Shown: piece by piece, positions 32,046 to 44,820 of the stretch | Layout of the letters: each line of letters starts with the position of its first letter | Position numbering within the stretch: the stretch's first letter is position 1 | Assembly (NCBI GenBank): GCA_039621445.1 | Contig: CP154954.1 | Span: 28,638,417 to 28,702,416 of the forward strand | Origin: Euglena gracilis | Lineage: Eukaryota > Euglenida > Euglenophyceae > Euglenales | DNA: 64,000 nt | Direction of reading: 5' to 3' | Notes under the pieces: model-generated | Seen by the model: only the letters and a program-made list of their open reading frames with translations | What the model was told of the DNA's origin: nothing | The model's database searches: none | Translations under genes and position numbers: made by a program

Positions 32046-33482
32046 TTTCTAATAAGAGTCATGTCCAACGAACTTGTTTGAACGAGCAGGGAAACCAAGG
32101 GCCAATGAACGAGCCAAGTTTTCATGGAGAACAACGAAGGGATTTTGGGTCAGTCTTTTGTTTGTTTGTTTGTTTGTTTTGAAAGCCTCAAACCCGTCTG
32201 AGACTTGACCATAACTATGATATTTTCATTTTTTGAGGGTTTTCAAGGTTGACATGTTCTCCCCTGTGTTACCAATAATTTTTTCCCCCAATGATGCCCC
32301 CCCGACCAGGGAAATCTTCGACCCTGAAGGAGGTTCGGCCCCCCCCCCCCCCGGGTCCAACCCCCACCACGGCACGGCAAAATGGGCACCCCCCTCCCCC
32401 CCCGGTGGCCGAGCGTCCTCGTCAGACGTGCCGCGCCTCCGAATCTGAGCCACGAGGAATAAGGGGTTTCATGTCACAGAGACAAGAGAACCTTGAAATT
32501 TTTTCTCTTCCCCCCATATTTGCTCATCTTACCTGCATTTTTATTTTTATTTCCCCATTTTCGCGTGCATCGATGCAAATATATTTTGTCTTTGTGATAC
32601 AATTCTAATTGCATTTTCAGCATGCCTTGTTCAGTCCCCGTTGTAGTCCAGCCTTTTCCAATCTGGGTTGTTTGATTCCAACTCTTGCGAACACACAGGC
32701 CCAAGAGGATGCACGGACACAAGCAAGGTCCCGCATGCTTCAAGCCCTTGGAGCTGCAAATGCAGCTACCGTTGACTTCAAATTCACCAGCCTGCAAAAG
32801 CACTGTGCATTGTCGAGATAACCTATTCCTTGAAAATCCAAAATAACCCCAAGAAGCTCTCTTTCTCCAGTATTTTGTTTGTACTTTGCTTTTTTTTTGG
32901 ATTGACATATAAAAATCATTCTGAATAACAATAGATTTTTCATTTCTTTCTTTGGGCTTCTTTTCAAAAAATGAACGAAAATAATTCCTAATTGATATGC
33001 AACAACAAGGCAAAAATTATTGTGAAAGTATGGCAAAATAGTTACCTTCTTGTTTTTTTTGTACCTTTGCTATTATTTTCAAAAAAATAACAAAAAAAGC
33101 TATTGGAACGGAAATGTGTGCCTTTGATTTCGGCTTAATTGAACCAATGAAAATGTGGCAATCATTTATGATATGAGTTTTTTTTTGATTTTTGATTTGA
33201 TTTTTTGAAAATCCCCCCAGCCCGGACCAACCATTTCGTCAAGGGCTGGCTGGACCCAACTGGGTCCAGCCAGCCAGGGAATTTCTTCAGCCGGATCCCA
33301 CCCCGTCCGGGGGGGGGTGCAGCCAACCAGCACCTTTTTTTTTCTAGCCAGCACCCCCCCCCTTGTGTATACGTGCGTGCGTGCGCGCGTGCGCGCGCAT
33401 GTGTGTGTGTGGACCCCCCCCTGGGGGTCGAGTGGTACCCCCCCCCTATTGCCCCCCTCTTTGTTCCTGAGCCCCGGCCAAC

Positions 33483-33542
33483 AGAGGATTTTTGACCGGG
33501 CCAATGGAATTCCTTTGCACATTCAAATTGCCTTCTGGGAGC
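33483..33542 (+). CDS. Candidate short exon, unidentified
   Basis: CCAACAG is followed by RIFDRANGIPLHIQIAFWEQ and then GTTGTTGG, an open 60-nt stretch with acceptor-like and donor-like ends. It may belong with the membrane-type exon at 31699. No family recognised. Confidence 0.28.
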
Positions 33543-34203
33543 AGGTTGTTGGGACAACAGGGGGGGAGTGGTTATGGAGATCTCACAGCCCGGCAAAGCC
33601 GGGCTGGACCAATCTTTTTTGAAAAAGGGGGGGGGTCAACAAACGGCCAAAAAACGGCTGCTTTTGGTATTGGATTTTCACCTCAATGGCTGAAACAAAT
33701 GCCAACCCAGCTGGATTTGGGATTTTTTTACATCTCTTTTTGGGTGCCAGCGGGGTCCAGCCTGGCAGCCAGCAGGAACCTCCCTGGACCCACCCTTGGG
33801 GGGGGGGAGGGTCCAGCTAGCACCTTTTTTTCCAGCTGGCCAGCTGGGGGGTCCTTAAGAAACACAATCCGCAATCATCACTTTGCAATGAAATGCAATC
33901 CTGCAATCAGCACCTTTCTTTTGTAGATGGCAGCCCCCCCAGGGTGTCCTTCTGAACAATGTTGCTCGGGCATGCTGCTGTCTCTGCCTCTCACCGCACC
34001 TTGTGCGATGGCGTGTGCCTTGTGGTGGGCGGTGCCTAAGGTTGTTCGCGTGTGCAGCATGAGGAAGCCCCCGCGTGTGCTTGCTCCTTAGGGTTTTCGC
34101 CCACAGCTGGCGTGGGGTCTATCACGTTGCCTTTTCCCTTTCCTCTGTGGAGGTGTATTAACCCCCCAATTAGAATCTCCCCCAAATAACAACCCCCCTC
34201 GGG

Positions 34204-34512
34204 TTTCTATATCTATTTCCATATCTTTTTGTATCTATGTCTACATTGATATCTATATCTATATCTATATCTCTATCTATATCTATATCTATATCTATAT
34301 CTATATCTATATCTATATCTATATCTATATCTATATCTATATCTATATCTATATCTATATCTATATCTATATCTATATCTATATCTATATCTATATCTAT
34401 ATCTCTATCTATATCTATATCTATATCTATATCTATATCTATATCAATATTTATATATATATCTGTATCTATATCTATATCCATAACTATGTCTATATCT
34501 ATATCTATATCT
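34204..34512. repeat. (TATATC)n microsatellite
   Basis: About 300 bp of nearly pure hexamer TATATC, on the plus strand. The same hexamer in reverse complement makes up 34810-35084. Confidence 0.95.
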
Positions 34513-34688
34513 GGACACCCTCATTATTGAAGGTATAGGGTTAGGCGCGCACATGATAATTTGCGCTAATTGGCTGTGTTGCGCTAATTGGCTATGTTGC
34601 GCAACATAGCCAATTAGCGCAACATAGCCAATTAGCGCAAATTAGCATGTGCGCACCTAACCCTATACCTTCAAATAAAGGGTGTCCA
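34513..34688. repeat. TTAGGG-tagged long palindrome, copy 2
   Basis: GGACACCCT...GAAGGTATAGGGTTAGG(C)GCGCACATG on the left mirrors CATGTGCGCACCTAACCC...AGGGTGTCC on the right. Inner units are TTGCGCTAATTGGCTATG repeated and inverted. The ends match those of 20906-21118 but the inner unit differs. Confidence 0.85.
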
Positions 34689-34799
34689 TCGCGGGGTGAA
34701 ATTTAGGACCCCCCGGGGGGGGGGTCTTATAGTTCCCACCTGCCATATATATACACACACACATACATATGATATGCAGACATAATAGATGCAGACATA

Positions 34800-35087
34800 T
34801 ACATAGATATTTTTATAGATATAGACATAGATATATAGATATAGATATAGATATAGATATAGATATAGACATAGATATAGATATAGGCATAGATATAGAT
34901 ATAGATATAGATATGGATATAGATATAGTTATAGATATAGATATAGATATAGATATAGATATAGATATAGATATAGATATAGATATAGATATAGATATAG
35001 ATATAGATATAGATATAGATATAGATATAGATATAGATATAGATATAGATATAGATATAGATATAGATATAGATATAGATATAGTTT
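34800..35087. repeat. (GATATA)n microsatellite, inverted partner
   Basis: About 280 bp of GATATA. It is bracketed by near-identical direct copies of TTTAGGACCCCCC...GGGGGGTCTTATAGTT(C/T)CCACC at about 34702-34741 and 35084-35122. Confidence 0.95.
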
Positions 35088-35194
35088 AGGACCCCCCCCC
35101 TGGGGGGTCTTATAGTTTCCACCTTCTATATATATGTATATATATATACTCATACGTGCATGTATATCCCCAAAGGGGTCCAAAATTTCTTTGC

Positions 35195-35325
35195 GTTATT
35201 GAGAAGTGGGGGTTAGGGTTTGGAGTTCGGCCTAACTTGTACACCTGACACCCGTCTATAAGTCAGGCCAAGTTAGGCCCGACGCCCACCCCTTACCCTA
35301 TTCCATCTTTAACCCAAAGTTTGAC
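35195..35325. repeat. Small TTAGGG-tagged inverted repeat
   Basis: GTGGGGGTTAGGG...CGGCCTAACTTG faces CAAGTTAGGCC...CCACCCCTTACCCTA around a 25-nt loop. Confidence 0.6.
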
Positions 35326-36084
35326 CCCCCCCTGGAGATTTTACTTGGCCCCCCCCGGGGGGGGGGAGTAAAATCTTGCTGCCATATATATGTATATATA
35401 TGTATATATGTATATATATACATATATATATACATATATATATATATTATTTTTTTTTGTAAATGGAATGTCAGCCTGCTTTTTGTTTTTGGTTCATTTC
35501 CTTGGAGCTTTTCATTGTTCATTCTTTGGAGCAGATGCCGTTCCTCTGGTGAGAGAGAAACAGCCTGCATTGAAGGAACTCAACCCCAGACAGTTTTTTT
35601 CTTGATTCCAGAATGGCACAGATGACCACATTCCCCCACTGCGTTGCCACCGTTTACCTCGTTGTTGAGGCATTCCATTTTTTTTTTCACTTCACAAAAA
35701 TCCAATGGCTGGTCCCCAGGGCTTGGTAGGAAGTCGGAAAGGATTTTGAATGTGTGCATTGACATTGATGGCGCTTCTGAAAGGGGGCTCTGGTCTTGGT
35801 TTCTTTTGGCCTGGTCACCTGGAAGCCAGGCAATCCAAAATGGAAAACAGTGACTGCATCAAAAAAACAAGTCAAAGGATCAACCCAACAAATAGCGAAA
35901 TAAACATATTGATGAAATGGTTGGCCGCTGGTGCTGATAGAACCAAATTTTTTTTGCAAAGTAGTGCACGTGTGCGGAGGTGTCTTTGCGCCAAATTCTG
36001 CTTGCAAATTACCATTAAAGGTGGGTTTTTTCCTGCCTTTGGCCCACCTGGCCTTCCCATACAGCTCTGTCACCCCCCCCCAGG
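35326..36084. other. Intergenic, nothing recognised
   Basis: A TA-rich run (35385-35447) is followed by ordinary sequence without a convincing exon on either strand. Confidence 0.4.
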
Positions 36085-36490
36085 GTTTGATATAAGGAGG
36101 GCGTACATGGTTTAGGTGGGGGGTGTCCCCCCCAACCCCCCCCCCCCTCCTGGCCCGCAGGGGGGGTCCGGACCCCCCCCCCCACCTGCCAGGGGGGTCC
36201 AGACCGACCCTGGGGGGGGGTACCCGGGACCCCCCAAAAAGGGTTCATTTTTTTTCCTCCAGCGCTTTGCGCCGAAATTTTTTTTGCATTTTGGTAATTT
36301 TTTTGCCCCAAGAGTGCCCAAAATGGCACTTTTGGTCGTTTTGGGGCTTCGCGCCGGGCCGAAATTCGGTCACCCGGACCGCGCCACTGTTTAGGTGGGG
36401 GGGGTGTCCCCCCCCCCCCACCCCCCCCCCCCCCTCAGGGGTGGGGGTCCGGTCCCCCCCCCCACCTGTCCTTATATCGAACCCTGCCCC
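36085..36490. repeat. CATGGTTTAGGTGGGGG family, copy 2
   Basis: Same order of blocks as 30635-31075. It begins GGGTTTGATATAAGGAGGGC and ends CCTTATATCGAACCCTG, so the two edges are inverted copies of TATA-containing sequence. Confidence 0.75.
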
Positions 36491-37391
36491 CCCCCCTCCA
36501 GTCCTGATGACCTTGGGACAAAATGGAGTGGCATATGGAAGCTTCGAAACGCTTTCAGTACCCTCCATCATTTATACTCTGTTGACTGCAGCTGCCTTGC
36601 TTGGGCAATGGTGCATTATTGCAACAATTTTTCTGCAGAAGTTTGTTTTTGAACCTTCAATTCTGAGAAATGGAAAGCGGACAAAAAATAAACCCAGCAA
36701 AAAATAATCATCTGTATTGAGTTAACATGTGCCATGCCAATGATTACCCCCCGATTGGCCCTCCGACCAAGACGAGGGCCAATCATGCAATCATGGGGGG
36801 TCAATTAGGGGGGGTCCCCCCAAAGCCCCCCAAAAACGTCAGCAGATGAAAATCCAGATCTCGAGGGTCAAATATGGGGGGAGGCGATCAAGGGGGGGGG
36901 CATGTGTGTTTGAGAATTACAATTTGCAGCCCCTACTACTTTCCTTGGGCATAACGCTGAGATGGTGGGAGGCCTGTTCATACCAGTGGGATAGGGTTTC
37001 ATGTCCCCAACATTTTAATGCCCAGGACTTTGGGAGGGTATGCAGATCTAATCCTCTTTTCTTGTCGTTATGGGATTATGACAAAAGAACGTGGGTTGAG
37101 ATATTGGACTGGCAAGGAATGATTGGCACCAAAGTAAAACTTTGACCTGAAATTTTCTCTCCTGGAAAAACGGGAAGGCCAAAGGCCAGGACAAGACCTT
37201 TCAGGAGTTTTTCTGGCTGATGTTTTGTGGTTTGGGTGGGTTAGTGGGTGGGATGGTTTTCTAAAGAAAATGAGTACAAGTATGATCTGGAGAAAAGTGC
37301 ACCGGAGGTCATTGAAGGTCAGCGAATCTGTGGTGAAGGTTCTGGTGTGCCACTGAGATCATCTGAGGAAAGGCCACAATTCTTATTGTTC

Positions 37392-37912
37392 AGGGGGGGG
37401 GAAAAATTGATATCCGCAATTTTTCCACAATTTCCGCAATTTTCCGCAATTTCCGCAATTTTCCGCAATTTTCCGCAATTTTTCCGCAATTTCCGCAATT
37501 TTTCCGCAATTTTTTCCCATTTTTTTTCCGCAGAATTTTTTTCTCACCACCGAAGATGGAAGATGCAATGAGTTCAAGCCATTCTTCAAATGGATCAATA
37601 GGTGTGCTATTGTGTTTTGTTGTTTTTTCCCCCTAGCTTACCAATTTTTCTCACAGGTGCACCACTGGTTACAGAATTGGGTGCGTCCCACCTGTGCAAA
37701 AAACATCAAGCGTGTTGATTTGTGCTCGCCTGCATCGACGTGGGTGTTGCGGTGTCCTGAACCTCACAATTGAAAAATTTCTAAGTCGCCTCAGACAGAA
37801 ATGTGTATACCCGATATCAATTTTTCCGCAATTTTTCCGCAATTTCCGCAATTTTTCCGCAATTTTTCCGCAATTTTTCCGAAGGCCTCCGATATCAATT
37901 ATTCCCCCCCCT
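37392..37912. mobile_element. GATATC/GCGG repeat family, copy 2 (inverted)
   Basis: Starts CAGGGGGGGGGAAAAATTGA then TATC and ends GATATCAATTATTCCCCCCC then TG. Long runs of TTCCGCAATTT flank the same core as 3490-3928, in reverse orientation. Confidence 0.72.
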
Positions 37913-40035
37913 GTATTATTTCCATTTGACAAAAAATTGAATAATTTGAAAACAACACTCCAAGAAATTCTTGCACCTTTGTCCATCTCCAGGTCGACGA
38001 TTGAACTCGGGATGTGGGACCCATATGTGTGTGGCTTCCTGCGTCAGCCTTTCGAAAGCCTCGTGCAGGAACCTTCGCTGAGTTGCAGCGAGGTTCGCAA
38101 TGCAACCTCACACCAAACGCCCTTGCCCGAGCAGCAAAAACAATAAATCCCAACTCCCCAACCTGATGCATGCCAAATCTCTGAAAACCTCACCCACCGT
38201 TCCCAGACAAGCCAGGATGAGGACCACCTGCCCCACCTGGCCCAACGTCAAACCCTGGCGGGAGCGGCCTCCCACGGGTCCTTGCATTGGGTGGTGCCCA
38301 TACCAACGTTTGCCTTCCGTCCGAATGCACAGTTGTGGACCCCATTTTTTTTGGACCTTTGGATGTCCTGGCGGGGAGTTCGACCCACCTTTTCCCCGGT
38401 GGTAAGCTTCGCTCTTGCTCAACAGAGATAAGAGCTCAGCGACCCCCTCCCCCTATTTGCCCCACCCCCCAAATTGGCCAGAGCCCAGTTGGCCAATTGG
38501 GGCAGGGGTTAGGGGCCTCGGGTGGTCCGCACACCACCGTCTGACCTGAAGACAGGGAAGAGAACCTTTGTTGGCTGACCTCCCAATGGCGCCCGGCCCG
38601 GGCCACGATGGGAGGGGTGCCTGGGCGGCCAACCTGGGGGCCCGGTTCACAGGTGGCGGATTTTGAGGGGGGGCATGGACAAAATAAACCAAGAGAGGGC
38701 AGTGCCACGGGTGATATATGGGCGATTGTCAAACACGGATGATGCTTACAACTCGGAGTGTTGTTAATTCCATGCGCACATCTCGCACAATGAAATGGAC
38801 CCAGTGCTGCTTCGGCTGCTTCGGCAAGTTGAGAAAATGTGGCCCTCACATGTTTCCCTTTCCCTCTGCCTCTCCACCCGTCCCCCTAACCCAGGATTAG
38901 GGGGTACTTTTTTCAGGTGTAAGTTTTCAATTTTTTTTTTTCAGGAGCCTTCAACAATACCCCCTGCTTCAGGCCCTCCGCATACCTATCTCCCGTGATG
39001 GTGCGCCAGCAGCGCTGCTCCTAGTAGGGGGCCTGCCGTTGGCCCCCGATCCCCCCTTTCCCTCCCGGCAGAGAGGGAACTGGTCCCACCTGTGCCCGCG
39101 TCGGTGTGTTTCTGGTGCAAAATTCTCATTAGTTGGACGACCGTTGGCCGAAAAAATGGCCGTAACTCTGGCTCCACGAAGAGTCGGGGAAAAAGTCAAG
39201 CATGGTTGGTGGTGATTTTTGGTCCTCCTTTGATTTTGCTTCATTGTCGAGATATTTTGAAAAAATCGATTTTTGACCGAAAAAAAAACAGCCCCAAAAC
39301 ACCCCAAAATGGCTGTTTTGGGCCGCAAAACTGAGCCATATGGGGCGGCGATAGCGGGTCTCCAGGGGCACATTTTGTGTGAACGACACTTGCGGAAATG
39401 CGCCCGCCCATCCCCGTTCCCTTTCAAGCCCGCCCACGGCCCGACCACTTCATCCCCACTCGCCCCAGTCGCTTCGGGTGCCTTGCCCTTGCCCTTGCCC
39501 CCTCCGGCCAGCTTGCCTCCTGGGGGTGCCCCCCGCCGGGGGTGCCCTTGGGGCCTTCAGCATCCCCTGGCTGGGGAGGCAGGGGCGGCGCACCTCTATA
39601 TGGGCTGGGTGGCCGCGGCTTGTCTTCACAGCACAGTCAGCGAAGTTAGGCAGGGCACAGCTAGCCACGGAGCTCCCTGCAAGCACTCCCTGCACGTTTC
39701 AACCGCTTCAATCGTCTAAAGACTGAAATTGGAGCTTTCCCACCAATTTATTTTGATTTTTTTTCTTCAATGTGCAACTGATTCCTTGTTTGATACATAG
39801 TTCCAGAACTACCAGGTGTTTTTGCTTGCTTCCCCCCCCCCCCCCCGAAGGCACCTAGTAACATGCTTGTTTGAATTGAATTCTTTTCTGAATTCGATAA
39901 TCACGATGCCCAAGCACCGAAGTGGGGCTGATGAGAAAAAATATACCTGGTGTTTACACTCCTTCCCAATGGAGTGCTTCCCACCACCGAAATAAGCATT
40001 CTAGAATTGTCATCAATCATCAATGTATATCGTTT
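37913..40035. other. Intergenic with decayed ORF-like stretches
   Basis: 37970-38380 contains two overlapping open plus-strand frames (STIELGMWDPYVCGFLRQPF, then QTSQDEDHLPHLAQRQTLAG and SHGSLHWVVPIPTFAF), perhaps another worn non-LTR fragment like 24740-25175. 39230-39395 repeats 28030-28260. 39395-39720 is GC-rich but shows no consistent coding frame. Confidence 0.3.
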
Positions 40036-40187
40036 CTCTTCTTCTTCTTCTTCTTCTTCTTCTTCTTCTTCTTCTTCTTCTTCTTCTTCTTCTTCTTCTT
40101 CTTCTTCTTCTTCTTCTTCTTCTTCTTCTTCTTCTTCTTCTTCTTCTTCTTCTTCTTCTTCTTCTTCTTCTTCTTCTTCTTCTTCTT
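40036..40187. repeat. (TTC)n microsatellite
   Basis: About 150 bp of uninterrupted CTT/TTC. It creates homopolymeric open frames (Glu, Lys, Leu, Ser, Phe, Arg) that are not genes. Confidence 0.98.
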
Positions 40188-43100
40188 GCAATCGCCCAGA
40201 GTGTTGCCCGGCTGAGGTGTGCCCTGGACAGACTCACAGGACGATGGCCATCCACCTCTTGGCATTGCCATCCTTGACGCCCTGGCAGTGTGCACGTTAG
40301 GTCTCCTGCCGGGGCCTCAGCAAGCGTGTTGCTGGGGGGCCTCACCAGGCACCTCCAGTGAATGTTCAATGAATGACATATCTTGATGAATCCTGACAGG
40401 TGATTCCTTATGCCACCCTATCTTGTTTGGGGGTCCAGCCAGCTAGCACCTTTTTTTCCAGCCAGAAGCTCCCAGCCGGGCTGCGGACCCCCCCCCCCCC
40501 AGGGTCGGTGTTAACAAAGCCCGGCAAAGCTGGGCTTGACATAAAATTTTTCATCGAAAGTTTTTGGAAAAAGGGATCAAAAATGGACATTTTTGAGGGT
40601 TTTTTTTGGAGGGGGATTACCTCAAAAAACTTGGCTGGATTTGGGCTTTTTTTCTGATGCCAGTCAGGTCCAGCCTGGCAGCCAGTGGGATCCACCCCCT
40701 CTGCACCCCCCACCTGGGGGTTTTTTGGCTAGCCTGCACCTTTTTTTCCAGCCGGCTGCCCCCCCCCCCCGGTTTCTGAGAAATCTCCTGATCCCAACAA
40801 TCTTCACAACAATATCCGCAATATTTTGGCCCGTAGGGTGCACACATGGGTTTTCCCAAATCCGTATGTGCCTGGAGGTGCGTGGGTTCCACCGCCCCCA
40901 GAATGACTCCCCTCCATGGTTCCAGGAATTCAGCTGGAGTGAGCTGTGGCGTCAGTCTCCTGTTCGCTCTCTTTGAGGGGGGATTTGGTACTCCATCTTG
41001 AACTGGTTCACACCGGAAAGAATAATCCAGCCTTTCAAGCTAACGACTAAACCTTTGTGAACATTTTGCCATGTTTGCCATTTTTGCCAGATTTTACTGT
41101 TTTCTTTGCAGTTGTTGAAAGCAATCCATTAATTGCTTTATGTGAATTCAAACCTCTTCCTGGGGGAGTCCAAAAAGAACTTACTTTTGGGCTCAAGATC
41201 ATAACATTGCTCAACACCGTCCCACCCCACCCCCGGGGGGGGGGGTTGACTGACTGTTTTTCCGGCCAAGACTCCTCCCCCGGGGTGGGGTCCCTGAAAA
41301 TGAAAAGTGTCTGGCCTGGCGCCGAAGGCACCGGAAATTTTTTGGGATTTTTTTGAGACTTTTTGGCAAGTGTTCATTGCCTCCTGAAGAGTGGCCAATC
41401 CCCCCCCCCCCGGGGGGGGTGAAGTGACTGACTGGTTTTTTGGGAAAAAGTGACTGACTGGTTTTTTCCGAGTGGAAAGTGACCCCCCCCCCCCCGGGAT
41501 CGCTAAGCAATGGTATGCTCAAGATCCCGCCAAGGATGTTTCGCTCAAAAAACGGCCCATAATTCCTTGCACCAAATGAGTTAAAGAATGTTCAAGATCT
41601 TTTGAACCGTTTTCCGGGTCGCTTGAATGACCGACCCCCGAGGGGTCAGTGGCTTACTGGTTCCCCAAAAGCCCCCTATTTCAAAGTGGAAGCAGACATA
41701 CTGTCACCAGGGGATGGTGGCACCCCCCTTTATCAGATCTCACCAACCTGGCTGTAACCCCAAATAAAGTTGGTCCAGAAAACCAGGTAATGCAAAGTGT
41801 CGAGCCGTGAAGCAAAACTGGTAGAAATATTTTGCAAAAGTCCAAATGGCAACCATGAGAGCTGAATTTGTATTCTTAAACCCACAGGGTGGTGGGTGGG
41901 TGTCGACACTGTCCCCCACCCTATCTTTGGTGGGTGGGGTGTATCCCATCCACACCCCCACCACCCTGGCCCGTTTTCCCAAGCCCAAAGTTTTTGTTTG
42001 GCTTTTTTTTGTGCGAAACAATGTTTTTTCAGGAGAAACACACACCTTTTTCTTTTGTTTTTTAACAATTTTTTTAATTGTTTTGAACTCAACCCCTCAA
42101 TCGAAAAAGGCGTGTTATTGGAAAAATTGAAAAAAATGCTCAAAATAAGCAAAAATGCAAACCGCATTTCCCCCCTCCAAAATCTGGAGGGGAGTTTGAG
42201 TAGGCTTAGGCTTCTGTTCGGCACTGTGTGCTAAATCCGAGAGGCTTCTTCTGTCGAGGAGGGAGTTTCAAATAGGGACATGGTGGTTTTCTCAGCGCAT
42301 TTTTTTGCTCTTTGACGCATTTTTTTTTCGTGATTTGCCCTATTTTTTCGCATTTTTGACCATTTTCACAATGTTTTGCATTTTTTATTTTGATTTTTTT
42401 TCAAATTGGTATACATCTCTTAAATCCATATAATTTTTGAAAATTTGGTGGCATTTTTACATATTTTTGTGTAATTTCTGCAGTTTTGTCATGCTTGTGC
42501 TTATTCTTTCAGGCTTTTGCACATGTTGTGCACCTTCTTCCATGCGCAAATTTTTGCGCATTTTTGCGATATTTTTGCGACATCAGGCTGGCGCCCGTAG
42601 CGCATCCCCCCCTTCCCCTGGGTTTTGACCAAACTGCATAGAAAACGAGCTTGTTGGGTTTTTTGTTTTTTCCCCTGCTTTTTTTTTGTGTTCTGCTGGC
42701 ACCATTTTTGACTTTGAAGACTTCAGCATTTTGTTTAAATAATAATTAAAGCTTATAATTATAAGCTTTCTGTGTCACCAAACCTTTTCCGCATTTTTTT
42801 TGGGATTGTGCAAGAATTTGCATGTAGAATCAGTCGTTTTATTTTTTTTGTTTCCCCTGGATGTAGGCTTAATGTCCATTTTTTTTTCATTTTCGGGATT
42901 CTTTTTAATAGATTAAAATCAGGCAAAAAAAGCTCTCTCTCATTAAAACTCCCATTTCCACCTCGGTATGCAGCCGGAGGAATCTTTTCCGGGCGGGGAA
43001 CCCCTGCCTTTCCCCCTGGGGGGGGGGAGGCTAGCCCAGTGTGTCTAGTGAAATGGCCAGCCATTGGACCCCTGGTGTCCTTTAGCAAAAGCCTGCCTGA

Positions 43101-44450
43101 AAACCTTAAAATTCATTTACATCGAAGTTTCGTTTTTTTTTTGCGTTGTGTTTTTCGTGCTGTTTTTTTTTTCTATTGTTGTATTGATTGTGTTTTCCAT
43201 TGTTTTCAAGGCTCCATGTTGCACCCTAACCTTGTGCATGGTCATCCCCGACTGAGGCTTTTTTGATATCCCACTGATTTGGTCGGAAAAATTCCAACTC
43301 AGATGTATTTATATGTTCTCTCCTGGGATGTTGGGAATCGGCCCAACCCAATTGGCCGCTGGCTGGACTGCCCTTCGCAAACCTCCGGGGAGGGGGGAGG
43401 GGTGCTTTTCCATGCCTGCCTTTCCCAGCAGGCTAACGGGCCAAGTTATGTTCAGATTCAGAGGGGGTTCACACTGCCCCGGTGCCCGGTGGGTTCAATG
43501 CCAGACGCTCTCCCCCTGCCCTAAGCTGCCCTGTGATGACCATCAGCACGGCGGGCGACTGTGACGTTGCTCACCGTGTCGCTGACGCCCCCCCCCCCCC
43601 TCACCAAGACACACACCTTGACTTCGACCCGCACCACACCGTGGCCTGGACGTGTTTGACCTTCCAATCATTGGCATCCTCACGCAGTCACACAGCAGGC
43701 GAACATCCTTCACGGCCAGCAAATGGTGCTGGACATTATGTGTTTTTATTGGCACAGGAACCCAGCTTGAGCAAAATTTCTTGAATCCTGAATTTCCTGT
43801 CACGCCTTGAGGTTTTTTTTTCAGTTTCGTGACTGGGGAGGAGGGGGTGGGGGGCTGGGTCCTGGGGGGTCGGACCGAGTGGGTTCCTTGCCAGAGGTGT
43901 GTCCTCTATTTCCGGCGGAAGCGCCAAAATTTTTTGGACCCAAAGTTGACCCCTCAAAAGTGGGTCCCCTGACCCCCCAGGAGGGGCAGGGTGGGTGGGT
44001 CCGCACCTCCGGGTCCTAAAAGAAACGTCTGCACCCCCCCCCAAACAAACTTCGCCCTTGCTTAGCTAATGGACCATCTATTTTTTTTTTGGCCCAGGCC
44101 GTGCAAAGGTATTTGGGAAATACCCAAACCCAAACCATTGATGGATGGATGGACGACTTTTCTTAAAGCGTCACACAACCTTACACATCAATTCATCGGA
44201 CAACATTACGTATACATTTACGGATACATTACGAACATTACAGATGATTCTACATTTGGATGATTTTTTTTTTGCGCACCACCTCCTCCTTTTTCAAAAA
44301 GGTGCACGTTCCTCACGTATTATTTTTCTTCCACAGCTGGAAAGCCTTCCCCTTTGCAAAGACATTTGGTTGCAAAGTCATTTGGAAGAGGGGGTTTTAC
44401 ATCCATTTGGGGGAGGGGGGCAGTGGACATTCATCAGGGGGGGGGGGAAT
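40188..44450. other. Intergenic, repeats and no supported gene
   Basis: Palindromes of the CTAGC/CAGCACCTTTTTTTCCAGC type lie at 40430-40790 and also at 33220-33860. An ACTGACTGG-family copy lies at 41215-41515. 42280-42720 is T-rich with TTTGCGCATTTTTGCG units. An open region near 43540-43790 has no recognisable product. Confidence 0.4.
41215..41515. repeat. ACTGACTGG palindrome family, clear copy
   Basis: GTGACTGACTGGTTTTTT occurs in facing or tandem copies between C/G tracts. GGCGCCGAAGGCACC lies at the centre and GGATCGCTAAGCAATGGTAT at an edge. Related copies: 4600-4872, 12246-12440, 49440-49530, 51325-51400, 52740-53060, 53900-54150 and 57330-57390. Confidence 0.75.
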
Positions 44451-44820
44451 GCAACTTGCATAATTTGCATTTTTTTTGCATTTTTTTGCATTTTTTTGCA
44501 TAAAATATTTTTCCCGGAAAAATTTTTGTAGGGTTGCCATATGTTTGAAATTTTTTGCATATTTTTGCATTTTCTACATAAAATATTTTGCCCTGGAAAA
44601 AAATTTTGTTGTTGGTTGCCATATTTATGGATTTTTTTGCATTTTTTTGCATTTTTTTGCATAAAATATTTTGCCCTGGAAATTTTTTTTGATCTTAGGC
44701 AGCAAAGCTCTGTTATATTCCAGCTTTTTCTCAGGTTTTCCATGCAAGTTGCATTTTTTTTTGCATTTTTTTTGCTTTTTTTTGCATTTTTTTTGCATTT
44801 TTTTGACTTGCATAATTTGA
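44450..44820. repeat. TTTTTTGCA-rich repeat with three ATAAAATATTTT units
   Basis: 'TTGCATAAAATATTTT' (or close variants) followed by CCC(T)GGAAAAA is repeated at about 44497, 44575 and 44658, each preceded by runs of TTTTTTTGCA. Confidence 0.75.

Noticed and set aside
34170-35183. Asp-Ile and Ser-Ile repeat ORFs
   Set aside because: They are translations of the TATATC/GATATA microsatellites.
37970-38400. Second non-LTR retrotransposon fragment
   Set aside because: Only vague resemblance in two overlapping frames, without the C--C/GDH block; left as unassigned.
40013-40369. Poly-Glu, poly-Lys, poly-Leu, poly-Ser and poly-Arg ORFs
   Set aside because: They are translations of the (TTC)n microsatellite.
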